Assembly: GCA_964017195.1 (NCBI GenBank)
Contig: OZ024898.1
Span: 10,873,130 to 10,937,129 of the forward strand
Reading direction: 5' to 3'
DNA: 64,000 nt
DNA from: Siderastrea radians
Lineage: Eukaryota > Cnidaria > Anthozoa > Scleractinia > Rhizangiidae
Shown: positions 1 to 8,922 of the stretch, piece by piece
Position numbering within the stretch: the stretch's first letter is position 1
How the letters are laid out: each line of letters starts with the position of its first letter
Program-made: the position numbers and the translations under genes
The notes under the pieces: model-generated
The model's database searches: none
What the model was told of the DNA's origin: nothing
Seen by the model: only the letters and a program-made list of their open reading frames with translations

Positions 1-525
1 ATGAAATTTCAAAATGAGGGAAATTAATGCAAGTAACACAAAGAAACACAGTTGTGGTCACAACTGGAACAATTTTTTTTTGCATGACTGAATTTAAAAT
101 TCTGAGCAAAAGAGATCTACAGGTGTGTGCGGCAATTTCTTTACAGGGAATGTGCATTTAATTCTGCCTAAATGTTGGAAAGCTATTGTTTTCTAGGTGT
201 CAAGAATGTCTGGACTGGATCCAGAATTTGGGGTTTAAAGTGATGGAAATTAAGGGCGTGGAATTAACACTTCACTTAATTAACAATGCGGAAATTAGTA
301 CTCACAAAAATTAACACAAAGTTTTACAATTCGCATTAATTTCATGGAGTGTTAATTTCCCATAATAAGGTAGTTTCAAGGACTTGTCACAGGGACAACT
401 CTCGACTCCCAACTGAGCTTTTACATAAGAGGCTGGTTGCAGAGACATTTGTTGCCAATCGGTTTTCAACGGCTTATATTTTATTTTTGTCACAGTAACT
501 CAGTAGTCGCAAAAGTGGACAACAC
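1..525. other. SPEF1 intron, nothing recognised
   Basis: AT-rich sequence upstream of the first SPEF1 exon visible in the window. No convincing exon, repeat or RNA gene was seen. The amino-terminal exons of SPEF1 must lie upstream of the window. Confidence 0.5.
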
Positions 526-527
526 CT

Positions 528-874
528 GGGCTCTTTCCATTTGACCAAAAATTCTGCTTTAAAATTTCGAAAATTTCATGTACTAGGGAATGGAACAGTT
601 TTTCTGGAAATTTTCCAGTTGGTTGCACCAGCCTGGTTGTACTAATTACCTTTCCCTTCCCTCTTGGACATGAATTAAAGACAGAGAGGTACTGAAAATG
701 GAAATTTGTCATGTGGAACAGAATTTCCGATCAGATTGGTCCAACTAAGAAAAGTGGTCCACCTCGCATGGTGGACCTTCGATTCTTTTCCAAAACTTTT
801 CTGGTTGGACCAAACTGTTCCAGTCAGTTCTGGAGCAAAATTTCCAGGGATTTTGGTCGAATGGAAAGCACCCC
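528..874. mobile_element. MITE with imperfect terminal inverted repeats
   Basis: The left end reads CTTTCCATTTGACCAAAA and the right end is its near-perfect reverse complement (TTTTGGTCGAATGGAAAG). The interior has further GGTCCACC/GGTGGACC inverted motifs around 752-775. It lacks coding capacity, so it is a non-autonomous DNA transposon. The superfamily is not determined. Confidence 0.65.
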
Positions 875-884
875 TGTTTGAAGG

Positions 885-1073
885 GAACAGTCCCTGCAAC
901 TAGTCCCACGAACTGAGATCAGTTACTGAATTTGTAGGAGAAGTCCCAGGGACCAAATTCTGTCCTCCTTACTGTTTTTTTTAGACAAAAAGATAGTTAA
1001 AACAAAAAGATTTTGTCCCCGAGGCTAACTGCAGGGGTTACAGGGGTTATATCCTTCATGTGTGTCAACCTTA
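885..1073. repeat. Partial copy of the GTGTGTGCCAACCTT repeat family
   Basis: It carries AACTAGTCCCACGAAC at the left and a terminus like TCATGTGTGTCAACCTTA at the right. These resemble the termini and interior of the larger element at 3369-4027. Probably a diverged relative or internally deleted copy. Confidence 0.45.
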
Positions 1074-1191
1074 ACTTAACTGGACAGTTCATTTGGAACA
1101 GGAGCCGAGATCAAAATTTACCTTGGTCCAGTTTAGCTCCAAGTGTTACACAATCTTTAGTTAATAATCTGTTAATGTTCTGATCACACAG

Positions 1192-1259
1192 GACCAGAGA
1201 ATAATTATGGATATGCATTTAATGCTGGTTACAGCCAACAACCAAATCCAGTGAATGAC
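1192..1259 (+). CDS. SPEF1: SPEF1 linker exon (first visible exon)
   Basis: Acceptor ...CACACAG at 1185-1191 and donor GTGAGT at 1260. The exon starts with two bases completing a split codon, then 22 codons beginning P-E-N-N-Y-G-Y-A-F-N-A-G-Y, a low-complexity Asn/Gly/Pro/Gln linker. It ends in phase 0, matching the next exon. Without the rest of the gene it would be hard to identify; support is the phase match and position. Confidence 0.7.
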
Positions 1260-4200
1260 GTGAGTACGCAAATAGAGCATAACCGCTCTATATACCAGTC
1301 AGTTGGAAGAAAATATATCTCCATAGAAGGCTCTGTTGCAAAAACTGGATATTTCCTTCCAACTAACCATTAATGGAATGCTGTATTGCCATGAGGTCTT
1401 AAAATCATAATTATAGTTTATAGAATTTCAGCTTGTTCCACAGCATACACTGTACATGCCATTTAGTATTATGTTTTCTAAAGTGGTCCATTACAGTGTA
1501 GTTCCACTGTGTAATTCATCAACTAGTCAACTAGTCATAAAACTGTTATTTCCTAGAATGCTAAGTTAGTTATTGCAAATGCTAATTGGACCAATCACAA
1601 TACAATTATTTTGCTTTAACCCTTTAAGCCCCTATATTAATATCCATATTCTCCTACTGTTCTCCTCATATTTCTTATGTTATTAGTTGGGAGATTTGAT
1701 CAAAAATCAAGACATTTGATCACTGGTGATCATATCCTTTATTCTCATGACCTGTATGTTTGATCAAGTAGAAATAGTGTAAAGAGAAATTTGATGCTTG
1801 TCACTATTGGGGCTTCAAGGGTTAATATGTTCTTACAAACATCTCCCAGAGTCAGCATTACACTCAATCACTGGCTCGCTGACTCGCTGACTCTCTCAAA
1901 TTAAAATTGGGACTTCTTCTTGTATTTTGTAGGGCTTCTGTGTGGGAATTAGATCATATAATTATTTTTCTTGTAGTCCCTTTGCTCATTACAAACTAAG
2001 TATAACTTTATTTTTTATTGTTCTCAGGCAGTTTTGTTATCACTTGCATGATGACAGATACAAGTGGACTCCAATCTTAACCCTTTAATCCCCAATATCA
2101 ATATGCATGTTCTCCTTACTGTTCTCCATTATGTTAGTATGGTAGTAGTTGGGAGAATGGACCTACTCATCAAGACATTTCATCTTTGGTAACCATTTTC
2201 TTTATCCTCATGACCTGTATGTGAGATCAAGTAGTGAGATTGTATGGAGAAATTACTGAGATGTTTGTCCCAACAGGGGCTTAAAGGGACACTATCACCA
2301 ATTTTTAGGATAACTTTGAAAAGCTATGTGAAAGACATACTTAAAACTACTCCACCAGTTCTCTAAGACTACAATTACCGTAGTGTGTTTGGCTGCAGAT
2401 CGCTAGGATGGAAATGAATGCAACCAATCATTCAATTTCCTTGTCTTGATCTTCTAGGAGTGTTCTGTGTATGTGAAAAGGCATTTAATTTAATTTTCCG
2501 CACATTTTGTTTTCACCCCAAAACGAAAAAATCCTCTTGACAATGTCCCTTTAACCCTTTAATCCCAAGAGTGATAAGCATCTAATTTCTCCTTACCATA
2601 TCATTCACTTGTTGATCAAATATACAGGTCATGAGAATAAAGGAAATCATAATGATAACTTTGTTAATGTCTCAAGATACTTTAGCATACATGCTAATGT
2701 GCTAGATAATAGTTAGATAAAATTCCGGCGTTATCTTTATGGTAGGAACTTATGTTGTGCGAGAAATGTACATTTATCAATGCGTGATCCATAGATCCAG
2801 AGTGCTAGTTTCATTTAGCGAGCGTTTGCGATACAAGCTGCTGTAATTTTAGCTACAATGTAAGCGGAGTTTGATTTTTCTCAATGGTGCGAGTCAAATG
2901 GGCTTACACCAAAAACAGCTACCATCTCAAAGGACCAGGAAGCTCCTCTCACCTAACGACATAGCCGAGCTTGGTTTAACAAAAGGGCAAAACAAGCTTT
3001 AGTCCAAAGCCGTGAACGAGCTGAGAGCACCTGCTCAACCAGCGAAATTAACGGAGCCAATAACAACAACCAGCCTCGCCACAAGTGGCAGTCCGTTATT
3101 CTCTACGACAACGAGTACCGCAAACTCCAACACCGCCACGGGTTTCGCTGGGGCAGCGATTCCCAACATTTACACAAGAAACGGCAAGGAACCTCTCCGT
3201 CAAACGATATCCCACCCGCGAGGGCAAGGGGCAGTAAATCGTCCACAGAACTTTCTATTTGCAAGCTCTACAACTCACCAACCGGATGTCATTGGCCACG
3301 TTGCAAGTTTCAGCACATCTGCATCACACCAGGGTGTGGCAAGAAGCACCCTGAATATACTCACTATTAAGGTCGGCACACACGAGGGGACTAGTCCCTA
3401 CGACTGGCCCCTGCGACTAGTCCCGGGGACCAAGTCCCTTCGTGTGCACTACCCATTTTAGTCAAAAAATGTAGTCGCAGGGACCAAAATTTGGTCCCTG
3501 CGACTAGTCCCACAAATTCAAACTTGTTTGAATTCGTGGGACCAGTCCCGGGGACTAGTCCCACAAACTATGCTTGGTCCCTTCGTGTGTACTGTTCGTG
3601 GGACAAGTCCCTGCGACCAAATGAAAATATTTCATCGGATCTTTTACTTTTTTCCAGTTGACCTTGTCTTCTTGTATGTCTTGATCGAACAGTTGTCTTT
3701 TTACGCTTCTGTATCAGCAACACAGGACACTGGAGAAAAAACTTTGTCGAAATTGCAAATGACAAACACTGATAGACCGCACGAGGTATGAACCGGTTTG
3801 CAGTTGATTTATTTTAATGTTTTGTGGTTAATCTAGAAAATTCGGTTCCACTGTTGAGGATCGCTTTATTTTTCGTCTCCACATTTCGGCGAATTTCAGT
3901 TAAAGCGCCCTAAATTTAAACCCTTCAAGGGACTTGTCCCCGCAACCATTTCCTTTGTGTACACACTACAGGGGACCAGTCGCAGGGACCAGTCGCAGGG
4001 ACTAGTCCCCTCGTGTGTGCCAACCTTTATGGCTCGCAAACCCCAGTTACTCTACAAGATGGACGAGTGGAGACAAGTAGTTAAAGTAATTAAAAATGAT
4101 CACCAGACATGAAATGTGTTGATGTTTAAGCAAATTCTCCCAACTATTTACATAAGAAATACACGGAGAACAGTGAAGAGAATATACATGTGGATATTGG

Positions 4201-7200
4201 GGCTGAAGGGTTGAGCTAAATCGCTTTTTCCCTCAGCAGGTTGGTGGTCCTCAAGGATCTGCCCCATATCAGTCACACCCACCAGACAAGCAAAGTGGTG
4301 ACAGTCCCAGAGGTGCACATGCTCGTCACAATAGCAAAGAGGGAAAGGGTGGGGCTTATGCTGGTCCACTGCCCGGGGAGAAATCAAAACTTGCACCTGT
4401 ACATCAGGGTAAAGGGTAAGTTAGTTAAGTATGACTGTTGTTTGACGATCCCTGCATTCAATCCCCCCGCTTAGGCCAGCAATAAACTAAGGTGATTTTA
4501 TGCGCTCGTTGCGGAAAATTTGATCGCCAGAGATCGTTGACCATTTTCGCGGGAGCGGACACACTAGACGATTGCCGGCGATTTTGGCAGAATCGCGGCG
4601 AATTTTAATCGCCGATATCTGGCATTTTTTTGGTCGCGCGTCGCGGCGATCAAAATCGCTGCAAAATCGCCATCCCGAGAACGGGAACACTTGAAGATTT
4701 TCGCTGGCGATCAAAGTTCGCCGCGACAGGTGTATAAAATCGCATTACATTGCAGTGCGACATGCTGTAATTGTGACTCCTAATATTTTATGTTAAAGTA
4801 TTTACGTTTTTTATGTTGCTGCCTCCCAGAGAACTTGCTTATCCTGCTGTTCTGCATTTCCTTTATGTTTAGGGGAGACATACTTGCGCATCAAGGAAAA
4901 CCTGGAGCCCAATTTATCCCGAGTATACCATTTTCATACTCGGTCTGTGAAACGGTGTTTTAATGCTCATTTAGATCCTGAGCTAGACAGCGCAGGCCGG
5001 AAAACAATTAGGAAAGACTCGGTTAAAAATATAATAGACATCAAACTGGCTTTTGATTTGGTCGACATCTGGCGAATCAGGAACACTGATAAAAAACAAT
5101 ATACATGGAGGCAGAAGAGACCTCTTATTCAACGGCGTTTGGTTTATTGGCTAATTAGTGACTGCCTTCAGGATATAATTGAACACACTGACATTATCCC
5201 CTCAATAAAGTCCGACCACTCGGCTATTACTTTGCAAATAAATAGCATTGAAGATCAAGTTCGGGGCCCTTCACACTGGAGTTTCAATTCGAGCCTTTTA
5301 AATGATGAAAACCACGTTGAGTTAATTACCGCTAAGTATGGTGAGTGGATACAGGAATTTGCAGATGTTCAAGACAAACGCCTTCTTCGGGATTTGATTA
5401 AATATAAAATAAGGCAATTCACTATTTCCTACAGTAAGGGTAAGGCCAAAGAAAGAAGAAATAAGTTTCAAGATGTTGAAAACAAATTAAAAGAGAATGA
5501 AAAATTATGTGCAGAGAATCCAACCGAGGAAAATATTGAAGCTCTTGAAGAGTTAAAAATCGAATATAATTCTTTGTATGACTACTTCATTCAAGGCAAT
5601 ACGATACGTTCGAGGGCGAATTGGTATGAAAAAGGGGAAAAAAAATAATAAATACTTTCTAAGCCTAGAGAAAAACAGCAAAATGAAAACTTGCATAAGG
5701 AGATTAGCGGACAAACACGGAAAAGAAATCACAAACAGTAAAGCCATCATGGCCGAATTAAAAGGTTTTTATCAAGATCTTTATGACAACAAGGAGAAGG
5801 ATACTTGCGTGGATGGTATTCGTAGTTACATTAGAAACTTAGGAACACCCCAACTATCAGAGAAGCTGCAGCGTCAGTGTGAAGGGTCCCTAACATACGC
5901 TGAATGTTTAAATGTGCTAGACACTTTAAAAAATAACAAATCGCCCGGCAACGGGAAGCTGTCAAATTCGCAACGACAGGGAATAATTCGACTTATCGAG
6001 AAGAAAGATAAAGATAAAAGATTTGTGGAAAATTGGAGACCTATATCTTTACAAAATGTAGGTGACAAAATTGGATCCAAAACCCTGGCTACAAGGTTAG
6101 AGAAAGTTCTCCCTGAAATTATACACGAGAATCAATGCGCATATGTGAAAGGCAGAACTATCTTTGATGGAGTGAGATCAATTGGTGATATCATGGAGTA
6201 TACTAAACTAAATAACATTCTCGGGCTGATGATCACCTTCGACTTCAAAAAGGCCTTTCCCAAGTTGTGGTATTTTTAGAAAAACCGAGCGGATGTTTTC
6301 CGAAGATTTCTTTAGATATATGACAAGTAGGCTTCCGAAGATTTCCGATCATGAGCTGGTCTTTTCAAGATCGCCGAAGATTACCCAAAGAATTAGTGAT
6401 GAGAATCTGAAGCTGAAGTCGCAAGTCGCGGGAAAAGCTTCTCTAGCAATAACGCAACTTGCGAAAACGCTGCTGCACGAATACAAAACTTGACTCTCCA
6501 ACTGTGCTGCCACCTCAATTTACTAGTGATTTTAAGTTCTTGTGCTAAGTGTGTTTGTTGATTTGTCTGGCCGTAGGAAAGTTCCTCGTTCGCATTCGTA
6601 CCAAGATGTTAATGGTTCAACTGCAGATTCTCAAAATACAAGACTGCTACTGGAGGAGAAAGAGCAAGCTCTGCTTGCCTCTCAAGAAACTGTGCAGGCA
6701 AGTAAAAATTTCACTCTTGCAAACTATAGACAGACTTCACGTCACGGACAAGCAGATTGTTGAATCCAACTTCGTTACATCCAACTTTGTTGTACTATGT
6801 TGAACGAGTTTTCCAAACGATTTAAAAGTTAGGCAAGATGAACGTTTATTCTTTTGTCTCACGATGGAATCGCTTTGAGTTGTTGATCGCGACGTTTCGA
6901 CTGCAATACTGCTAGTCTTCATCAGGCGATGAAGTCGATTGTTTAGGTGTCGCAATTTGTAGCATGTTGATTCGCTGCTATTGGTGCATTTCGATCCTCA
7001 TTGTTATTCCGACTATTACATGCTATTCCCTCACAGGTCCGCTTTGTGGTTGATCGGCTGTTGTGCTTTTTGATCGTAGGTATCCAAGCTTCAGGAATTT
7101 CGATTTCACTATCTCTATTGATGTTATTAGGATGAAGTCTTATATGGATAGCCTCTTTGACCTTACGTGTGTACCAGTGAGGGTCACGATCAATAAACTT

Positions 7201-8922
7201 AACTTCTTTCCAAAGAGGAAGATGCCCCGTTTCGTTAGCGTGCTCCGAAACCGCAGAGGTTTGCGTACGAGCAAGCCGTATATCTCTGTCGTGTTCTTTT
7301 ATCCTGTCTTGCATCGTTCTCCCCGTTTCCCCGATGTGTACTTTGCCGTATGACATGACATTGATTTAAAAGTTTCCATTCAACATCGTTCAACATTGTT
7401 GAATTCAACATGTCTGGCCGTACTGTACTGTTAAATGATGTGAAATTGTTCGTAGTGTTGATTAAGTAATTTGGTTTTTCCTGAACGTGCCTGCCTAACG
7501 AATTCAACTTGTTTTTCGCACCTAAAGCCGCGGTTAAACGTTCCAACACCGTTGTACAACATATGTTGTATGATCAAGTTCTTTGGCACCCAACTGTTCG
7601 TTTCGGGAAATATTTGTTCGGGAGGCCTAAAATCGCCTGAGATATTCAGATTTAATTGGAGTGAAAGCGAGAGATTTCTCTGGCGAAACATCACCTCGGA
7701 CTTTCGTTTGCGGAGGGACAAGTATATCGTTCAGAGTGCAAAATAAGGTCAGCTATTATTTTCGTTGAGCCGTCAGTAGCTCGGAAATTCGGCGGATAGG
7801 CAGTTCTGTTTCCTAAAATTTTCTGCCGCCTAAATTTTCAGTTGAAAACGCCGAACAGATCAATTTGTGTTAGCTTACAAAAGTGTAATTTTAAAAAGCT
7901 CTGACACAATCTAAGAAAGCAGAAGATGATATTTCAAGAATGTTGCTAAAGTTTTCTCGTTGGGTGTCCCTGCATGTTTGGCGCCATTTAACCTTTTAAG
8001 CCCTGACATCTTTATACGAATTCTCCTTTCTGGTCTCCATACATTTCAGTAACTAGTAATTGGGAGAACTTGTTTAAACATCAAGACAATTCATCTCTGG
8101 TGATCATTTCTTAAATTCTCATGACCTACACGCGTTATTGTGCACAGATATGATGAGGAGAAAATTGATGCTGATCACTGTTGAAATACCGCCACTTAAA
8201 CGCCATTTAACGCCACCTTAAAATTCAACCAACAAATGTCGTTCAACAATGCTGGAACGTTTAGCCGTGGCTCAGGAAGAAAATAATGTTAGATGGTGTT
8301 ACTGGATCAAAAGTTTGATTGCAATCAAATTCTGTTCAACATCTTTTATCATCATTCAACAATGTGGCCAAACACCTTCCACACTTTGAATTCAACGTTG
8401 TGGGACGTTGTTAAGTGGAAATATTTTGATCCTTCTGTCCGGGGCCTTACGCCCACGTGTGACTGATGGCTACTGATCGGTGTATTTCAGAAAACGTGTA
8501 ACATGATGAATTCAACAGTGTTGAACGATGTTGAATGGAAATGCTTAAATCGTTTGGCCACCTTGTTCAACAGCGTGCAACAAAGTTGGATTCAACAATG
8601 TTGAATGTTTTTGAATCCCTAATGTCACATATGGATTCCTCTAACATACTTATTTTGCTGACTTTTTTCTTGGCAGATTCTAAATGTCAAGATTCGAAGA
8701 CTCGAGCACTTACTTCACTTAAAAGATTTAAGAATAGATGACTTAACAAGAAGACTTCAACAGGCAACCCAGCCGCCGCCTCGGCAGTTACCGCCACAAC
8801 AGCATCCTCCCCAGCCCCCCGCCGTCGACCCCTCACTTCCTGTGATGCACATGCATCACCAGAATCCACTTCCGCCTGTACAGCATACTTCATATAACAC
8901 ACAACAGCTACAAGAACATTAG
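1192..8922 (+). CDS. SPEF1: Sperm flagellar protein 1 (SPEF1/CLAMP), carboxy-terminal half, four exons
   Basis: SPEF1 is a calponin-homology microtubule-binding protein of the central apparatus of motile cilia and flagella. The CH domain binds microtubules and the carboxy-terminal coil dimerises. Only the part after the CH domain is in the window: a Gly/Asn/Pro-rich linker (exons 1192-1259 and 4240-4415), then the signature segment with EKEQALLASQETVQ and KIRRLEHLLHLKDLRIDDL (exons 6577-6697 and 8677-8922), which I recognise as the conserved SPEF1 coil. Phases agree at each junction: the first visible exon starts in phase 1, then 0, 2 and 0, giving about 203 residues and a TAG stop at 8920-8922. 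After the coil the protein runs on for about 47 residues rich in Pro, His and Gln, longer than the vertebrate protein as I recall it. Introns are packed with mobile elements but the reading frame is intact, so the gene looks functional. Confidence 0.9.
1260..1615. other. SPEF1 intron, nothing recognised
   Basis: AT-rich intron sequence after the first visible SPEF1 exon. A TTGGAAG..CTTCCAAC inverted motif lies around 1300-1365 and may be a small degraded foldback element. No exon was seen. Confidence 0.4.
1616..1825 (+). mobile_element. MITE family A, copy 1 (full length)
   Basis: About 210 bp beginning TTAACCCTTTAAGCCCC and ending GGCTTCAAGGGTTAA, so the ends are imperfect inverted repeats. 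Internal landmarks are TTGGGAGA, CATTTGATCACTGGTGATCA and TTCTCATGACCTGTATG. At least five copies or fragments are in the window (2087, 2551, 4096 and 7990 are the others), which shows it is a dispersed repeat. Confidence 0.75.
2087..2284 (+). mobile_element. MITE family A, copy 2
   Basis: Begins TTAACCCTTTAATCCCC and carries the same internal landmarks as copy 1, including TTGGGAGA, CATCAAGACATTTCATC and TCATGACCTGTATG. It ends at GGGGCTTAA, where a different TTAA-flanked element begins. Confidence 0.7.
2285..2550. mobile_element. MITE family B with TTAA target duplication
   Basis: The ends read AGGGACACTATCA and TGACAATGTCCCT (imperfect inverted repeats), with TTAA directly on both sides (2281-2284 and 2551-2554). 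A TTAA duplication is the hallmark of piggyBac-type insertion, so this is probably a piggyBac-mobilised MITE of 266 bp. There is no coding capacity. Confidence 0.6.
2551..2650 (-). mobile_element. MITE family A, inverted partial copy
   Basis: Reads TTAACCCTTTAATCCC and then AAGCATCTAATTTCTCC and ACAGGTCATGAGAATAAAGG. This is the reverse complement of the right half of family A. It is cut off at about 2650. Confidence 0.65.
2850..3370 (+). pseudogene. Gag-like CCCH zinc-finger ORF fragment of a retroelement
   Basis: The frame from about 3000 to the stop at 3368-3370 encodes a protein with ILYDNEYRKLQHRHGFRWG, a basic Ser/Pro linker, and then a zinc-finger pair: C-X8-C-X4-C-X3-H (starting C-K-L-Y-N, codons from 3260) followed by C-X4-C-X3-H. 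Upstream, in other frames, KLLSPNDIAELGLTKGQNKL suggests the same protein broken by frameshifts. I recall similar ORFs paired with tyrosine-recombinase (DIRS-type) retroelements in cnidarians, but that assignment is inference. The stop arises where the element at 3369 begins. After that element, the frame at 4028 onward (G-S-Q-T-P-V-T-L-Q-D-G) plausibly continues the protein. A relic in a SPEF1 intron, not a host gene. Confidence 0.45.
3369..4027. mobile_element. DNA transposon fragment with CACACGAGGGGACTAGTCCC termini
   Basis: The left end starts AAGGTCGGCACACACGAGGG and the right end finishes CCCTCGTGTGTGCCAACCTT, inverted repeats of at least 27 bp with one or two mismatches. The interior holds many GGGACTAGTCCC and GGGACC motifs in both orientations around 3400-3620 and 3960-4010. 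It seems to interrupt the zinc-finger ORF fragment at 2850-3370. About 660 bp, non-autonomous. Confidence 0.7.
4096..4213 (-). mobile_element. MITE family A, inverted partial copy
   Basis: Starts ATGATCACCAG and ends GGATATTGGGGCTGAAGGGTT. The right end is the reverse complement of the left terminus of family A, and CAAATTCTCCCAACT matches the internal TTGGGAGA landmark reversed. It stops about 25 bp before a SPEF1 splice acceptor. Confidence 0.6.
4240..4415 (+). CDS. SPEF1: SPEF1 linker exon
   Basis: 58 codons plus two bases. The acceptor is a tandem CAGCAG at 4234-4239; using the first AG adds one Gln codon (start 4237) and leaves the frame unchanged. The donor is GTAAGT at 4416. The peptide is Gly/Pro/Ser/His/Lys-rich (for example SHPPDKQSGDSPRGAHARHN), typical of the disordered linker between the CH domain and the coil. 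Confidence 0.8.
4498..4747. mobile_element. GC-rich MITE with long imperfect inverted repeats
   Basis: The two ends share GATTTTAT and GCGG motifs in opposite orientation. The interior has repeated GGCGATTTT / AAAATCGCC inverted motifs, so the element could fold along most of its length. It is GC-rich compared with the surrounding intron. Non-coding; superfamily unknown. Confidence 0.55.
4880..6280 (+). pseudogene. Tx1/L1-like LINE relic: endonuclease tail and part of reverse transcriptase
   Basis: The first frame (4884-5645) carries the end of an APE-type endonuclease, ending with the S-D-H-S-A-I motif, followed by the linker WSFNSSLLND. After a one-base slip in an A-run near 5640 a second frame (to 6279) continues with NKYFLSLEKNSKMKT, NNKSPGN, NWRPISLQNVGDKIGSKTLA, the NQCAYVKGR motif and FDFKKAF, which are reverse transcriptase motifs of the Tx1 branch of L1-type elements. 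A stretch is missing between NNKSPGN and LSNSQRQGII (an internal deletion), and the palm catalytic YADD part is absent. The copy lies in SPEF1 intron 2 in sense orientation and is dead. Confidence 0.85.
6577..6697 (+). CDS. SPEF1: SPEF1 exon with first half of the conserved coil
   Basis: Acceptor ...GGCCGTAG at 6569-6576. The exon supplies one base to a split Gly codon and then 40 codons ending EKEQALLASQETVQ. The donor is GCAAGT after CAG, a GC-AG intron with otherwise perfect consensus. It reads straight into the next exon in phase 0. Confidence 0.92.
6831..7362 (-). mobile_element. 5'-truncated Penelope-like element with GIY-YIG endonuclease
   Basis: The minus strand from 7356 to 6943 encodes 137 residues starting MSYGKVHIGETGR, with QDRIKEHDRDIRLA, SAVSEHANETGH and WYTRKVKEAIHIRLHP. 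This is the GIY-YIG nuclease domain that forms the carboxy-terminus of Penelope-like reverse transcriptases. The reverse transcriptase is missing, so the copy is 5'-truncated. The insertion is bounded by an identical 12-bp direct repeat, GATTTAAAAGTT, at 6819-6830 and 7363-7374. The 3' non-coding part contains a hammerhead ribozyme motif (6886-6930). The GIY-YIG frame is open, so the insertion may be fairly young. Confidence 0.88.
6886..6930 (-). ncRNA. Hammerhead ribozyme motif of the Penelope-like element
   Basis: On the minus strand the order is stem I (ATCGC, pairing with GCGAT), core CTGATGA, stem II (GACT with AGTC around an 11-nt loop), core GAA, a two-base AC/GT stem III, and the cleavage-site C of GTC, then the second strand of stem I. 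All conserved core bases are present. The minimal stem III is what is described for Penelope-associated hammerheads, which are thought to act as dimers. Self-cleavage activity is inferred, not shown. Confidence 0.75.
7586..7975 (+). repeat. Dispersed repeat R1, copy 1
   Basis: About 390 bp that recurs at 22543-22948 in the same orientation. Shared blocks include TGAGATATTCGGATTTA-like sequence, AGATTTCTCTGGCGAAACA, AAATAAGGTCAGCTA, AGCTCGGAAATTCGGCGGAT, AAACGCCGAACAGATCAA and TTTTCTCGTTGG. Terminal repeats and coding capacity were not seen; class unknown. Confidence 0.7.
7990..8184 (+). mobile_element. MITE family A, diverged copy
   Basis: It begins CCTTTTAAGCCCTGACATC and carries AATTGGGAGAAC, CAAGACAATTCATCTCTGGTGATCA and TTCTCATGACCTA. 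It ends AAATTGATGCTGATCACTGTTG. Same orientation as copy 1. Confidence 0.65.
8509..8615. mobile_element. MITE family E, second copy
   Basis: GAATTCAACAGTGTTGAACG at the left is matched in inverse by TTCAACAATGTTGAATG at the right, with CGTTTGGCCACCTTGTTCAA in the middle. Related to the MITE at 6755-7440 and to sequence around 8225-8420. It ends about 60 bp before the last SPEF1 acceptor. Confidence 0.55.
8677..8922 (+). CDS. SPEF1: SPEF1 last exon: coil and Pro/His-rich tail
   Basis: Acceptor TTTTTTCTTGGCAG at 8663-8676. It encodes 81 residues: KIRRLEHLLHLKDLRIDDL, then LTRRLQQ, then a tail with Pro runs (QPPPRQLPPQQHPPQPP) and His/Met pairs, ending Q-Q-L-Q-E-H before TAG. The coil part is the best-conserved piece of SPEF1 and fixes the identification. 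Confidence 0.93.
   Translation: MLNVKIRRLEHLLHLKDLRIDDLTRRLQQATQPPPRQLPPQQHPPQPPAVDPSLPVMHMHHQNPLPPVQHTSYNTQQLQEH

Larger units (their letters stand above)
6755..7440. mobile_element. MITE family E (TTCAACA-type) split by a Penelope-like insertion
   Basis: The left part (6755-6818) and right part (7375-about 7440) contain repeated GTTGAA/TTCAAC and ACATCGTTCAACATTGTTGA motifs. The same family recurs at about 8225-8420 and 8509-8615. The split is made by the Penelope-like element at 6831-7362, flanked by a 12-bp direct repeat of the MITE sequence. Confidence 0.65.

Noticed and set aside
6293..6493. 66-codon frame with EDFFRYMTSRLPKIS
   Set aside because: It may be another retroelement capsid fragment, but no motif is firm and it lies next to a dead LINE. 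Not reported as a gene.
7235..7721. Open frames in the TTCAACA-type MITE and repeat R1
   Set aside because: They shift between copies and contain no domain.
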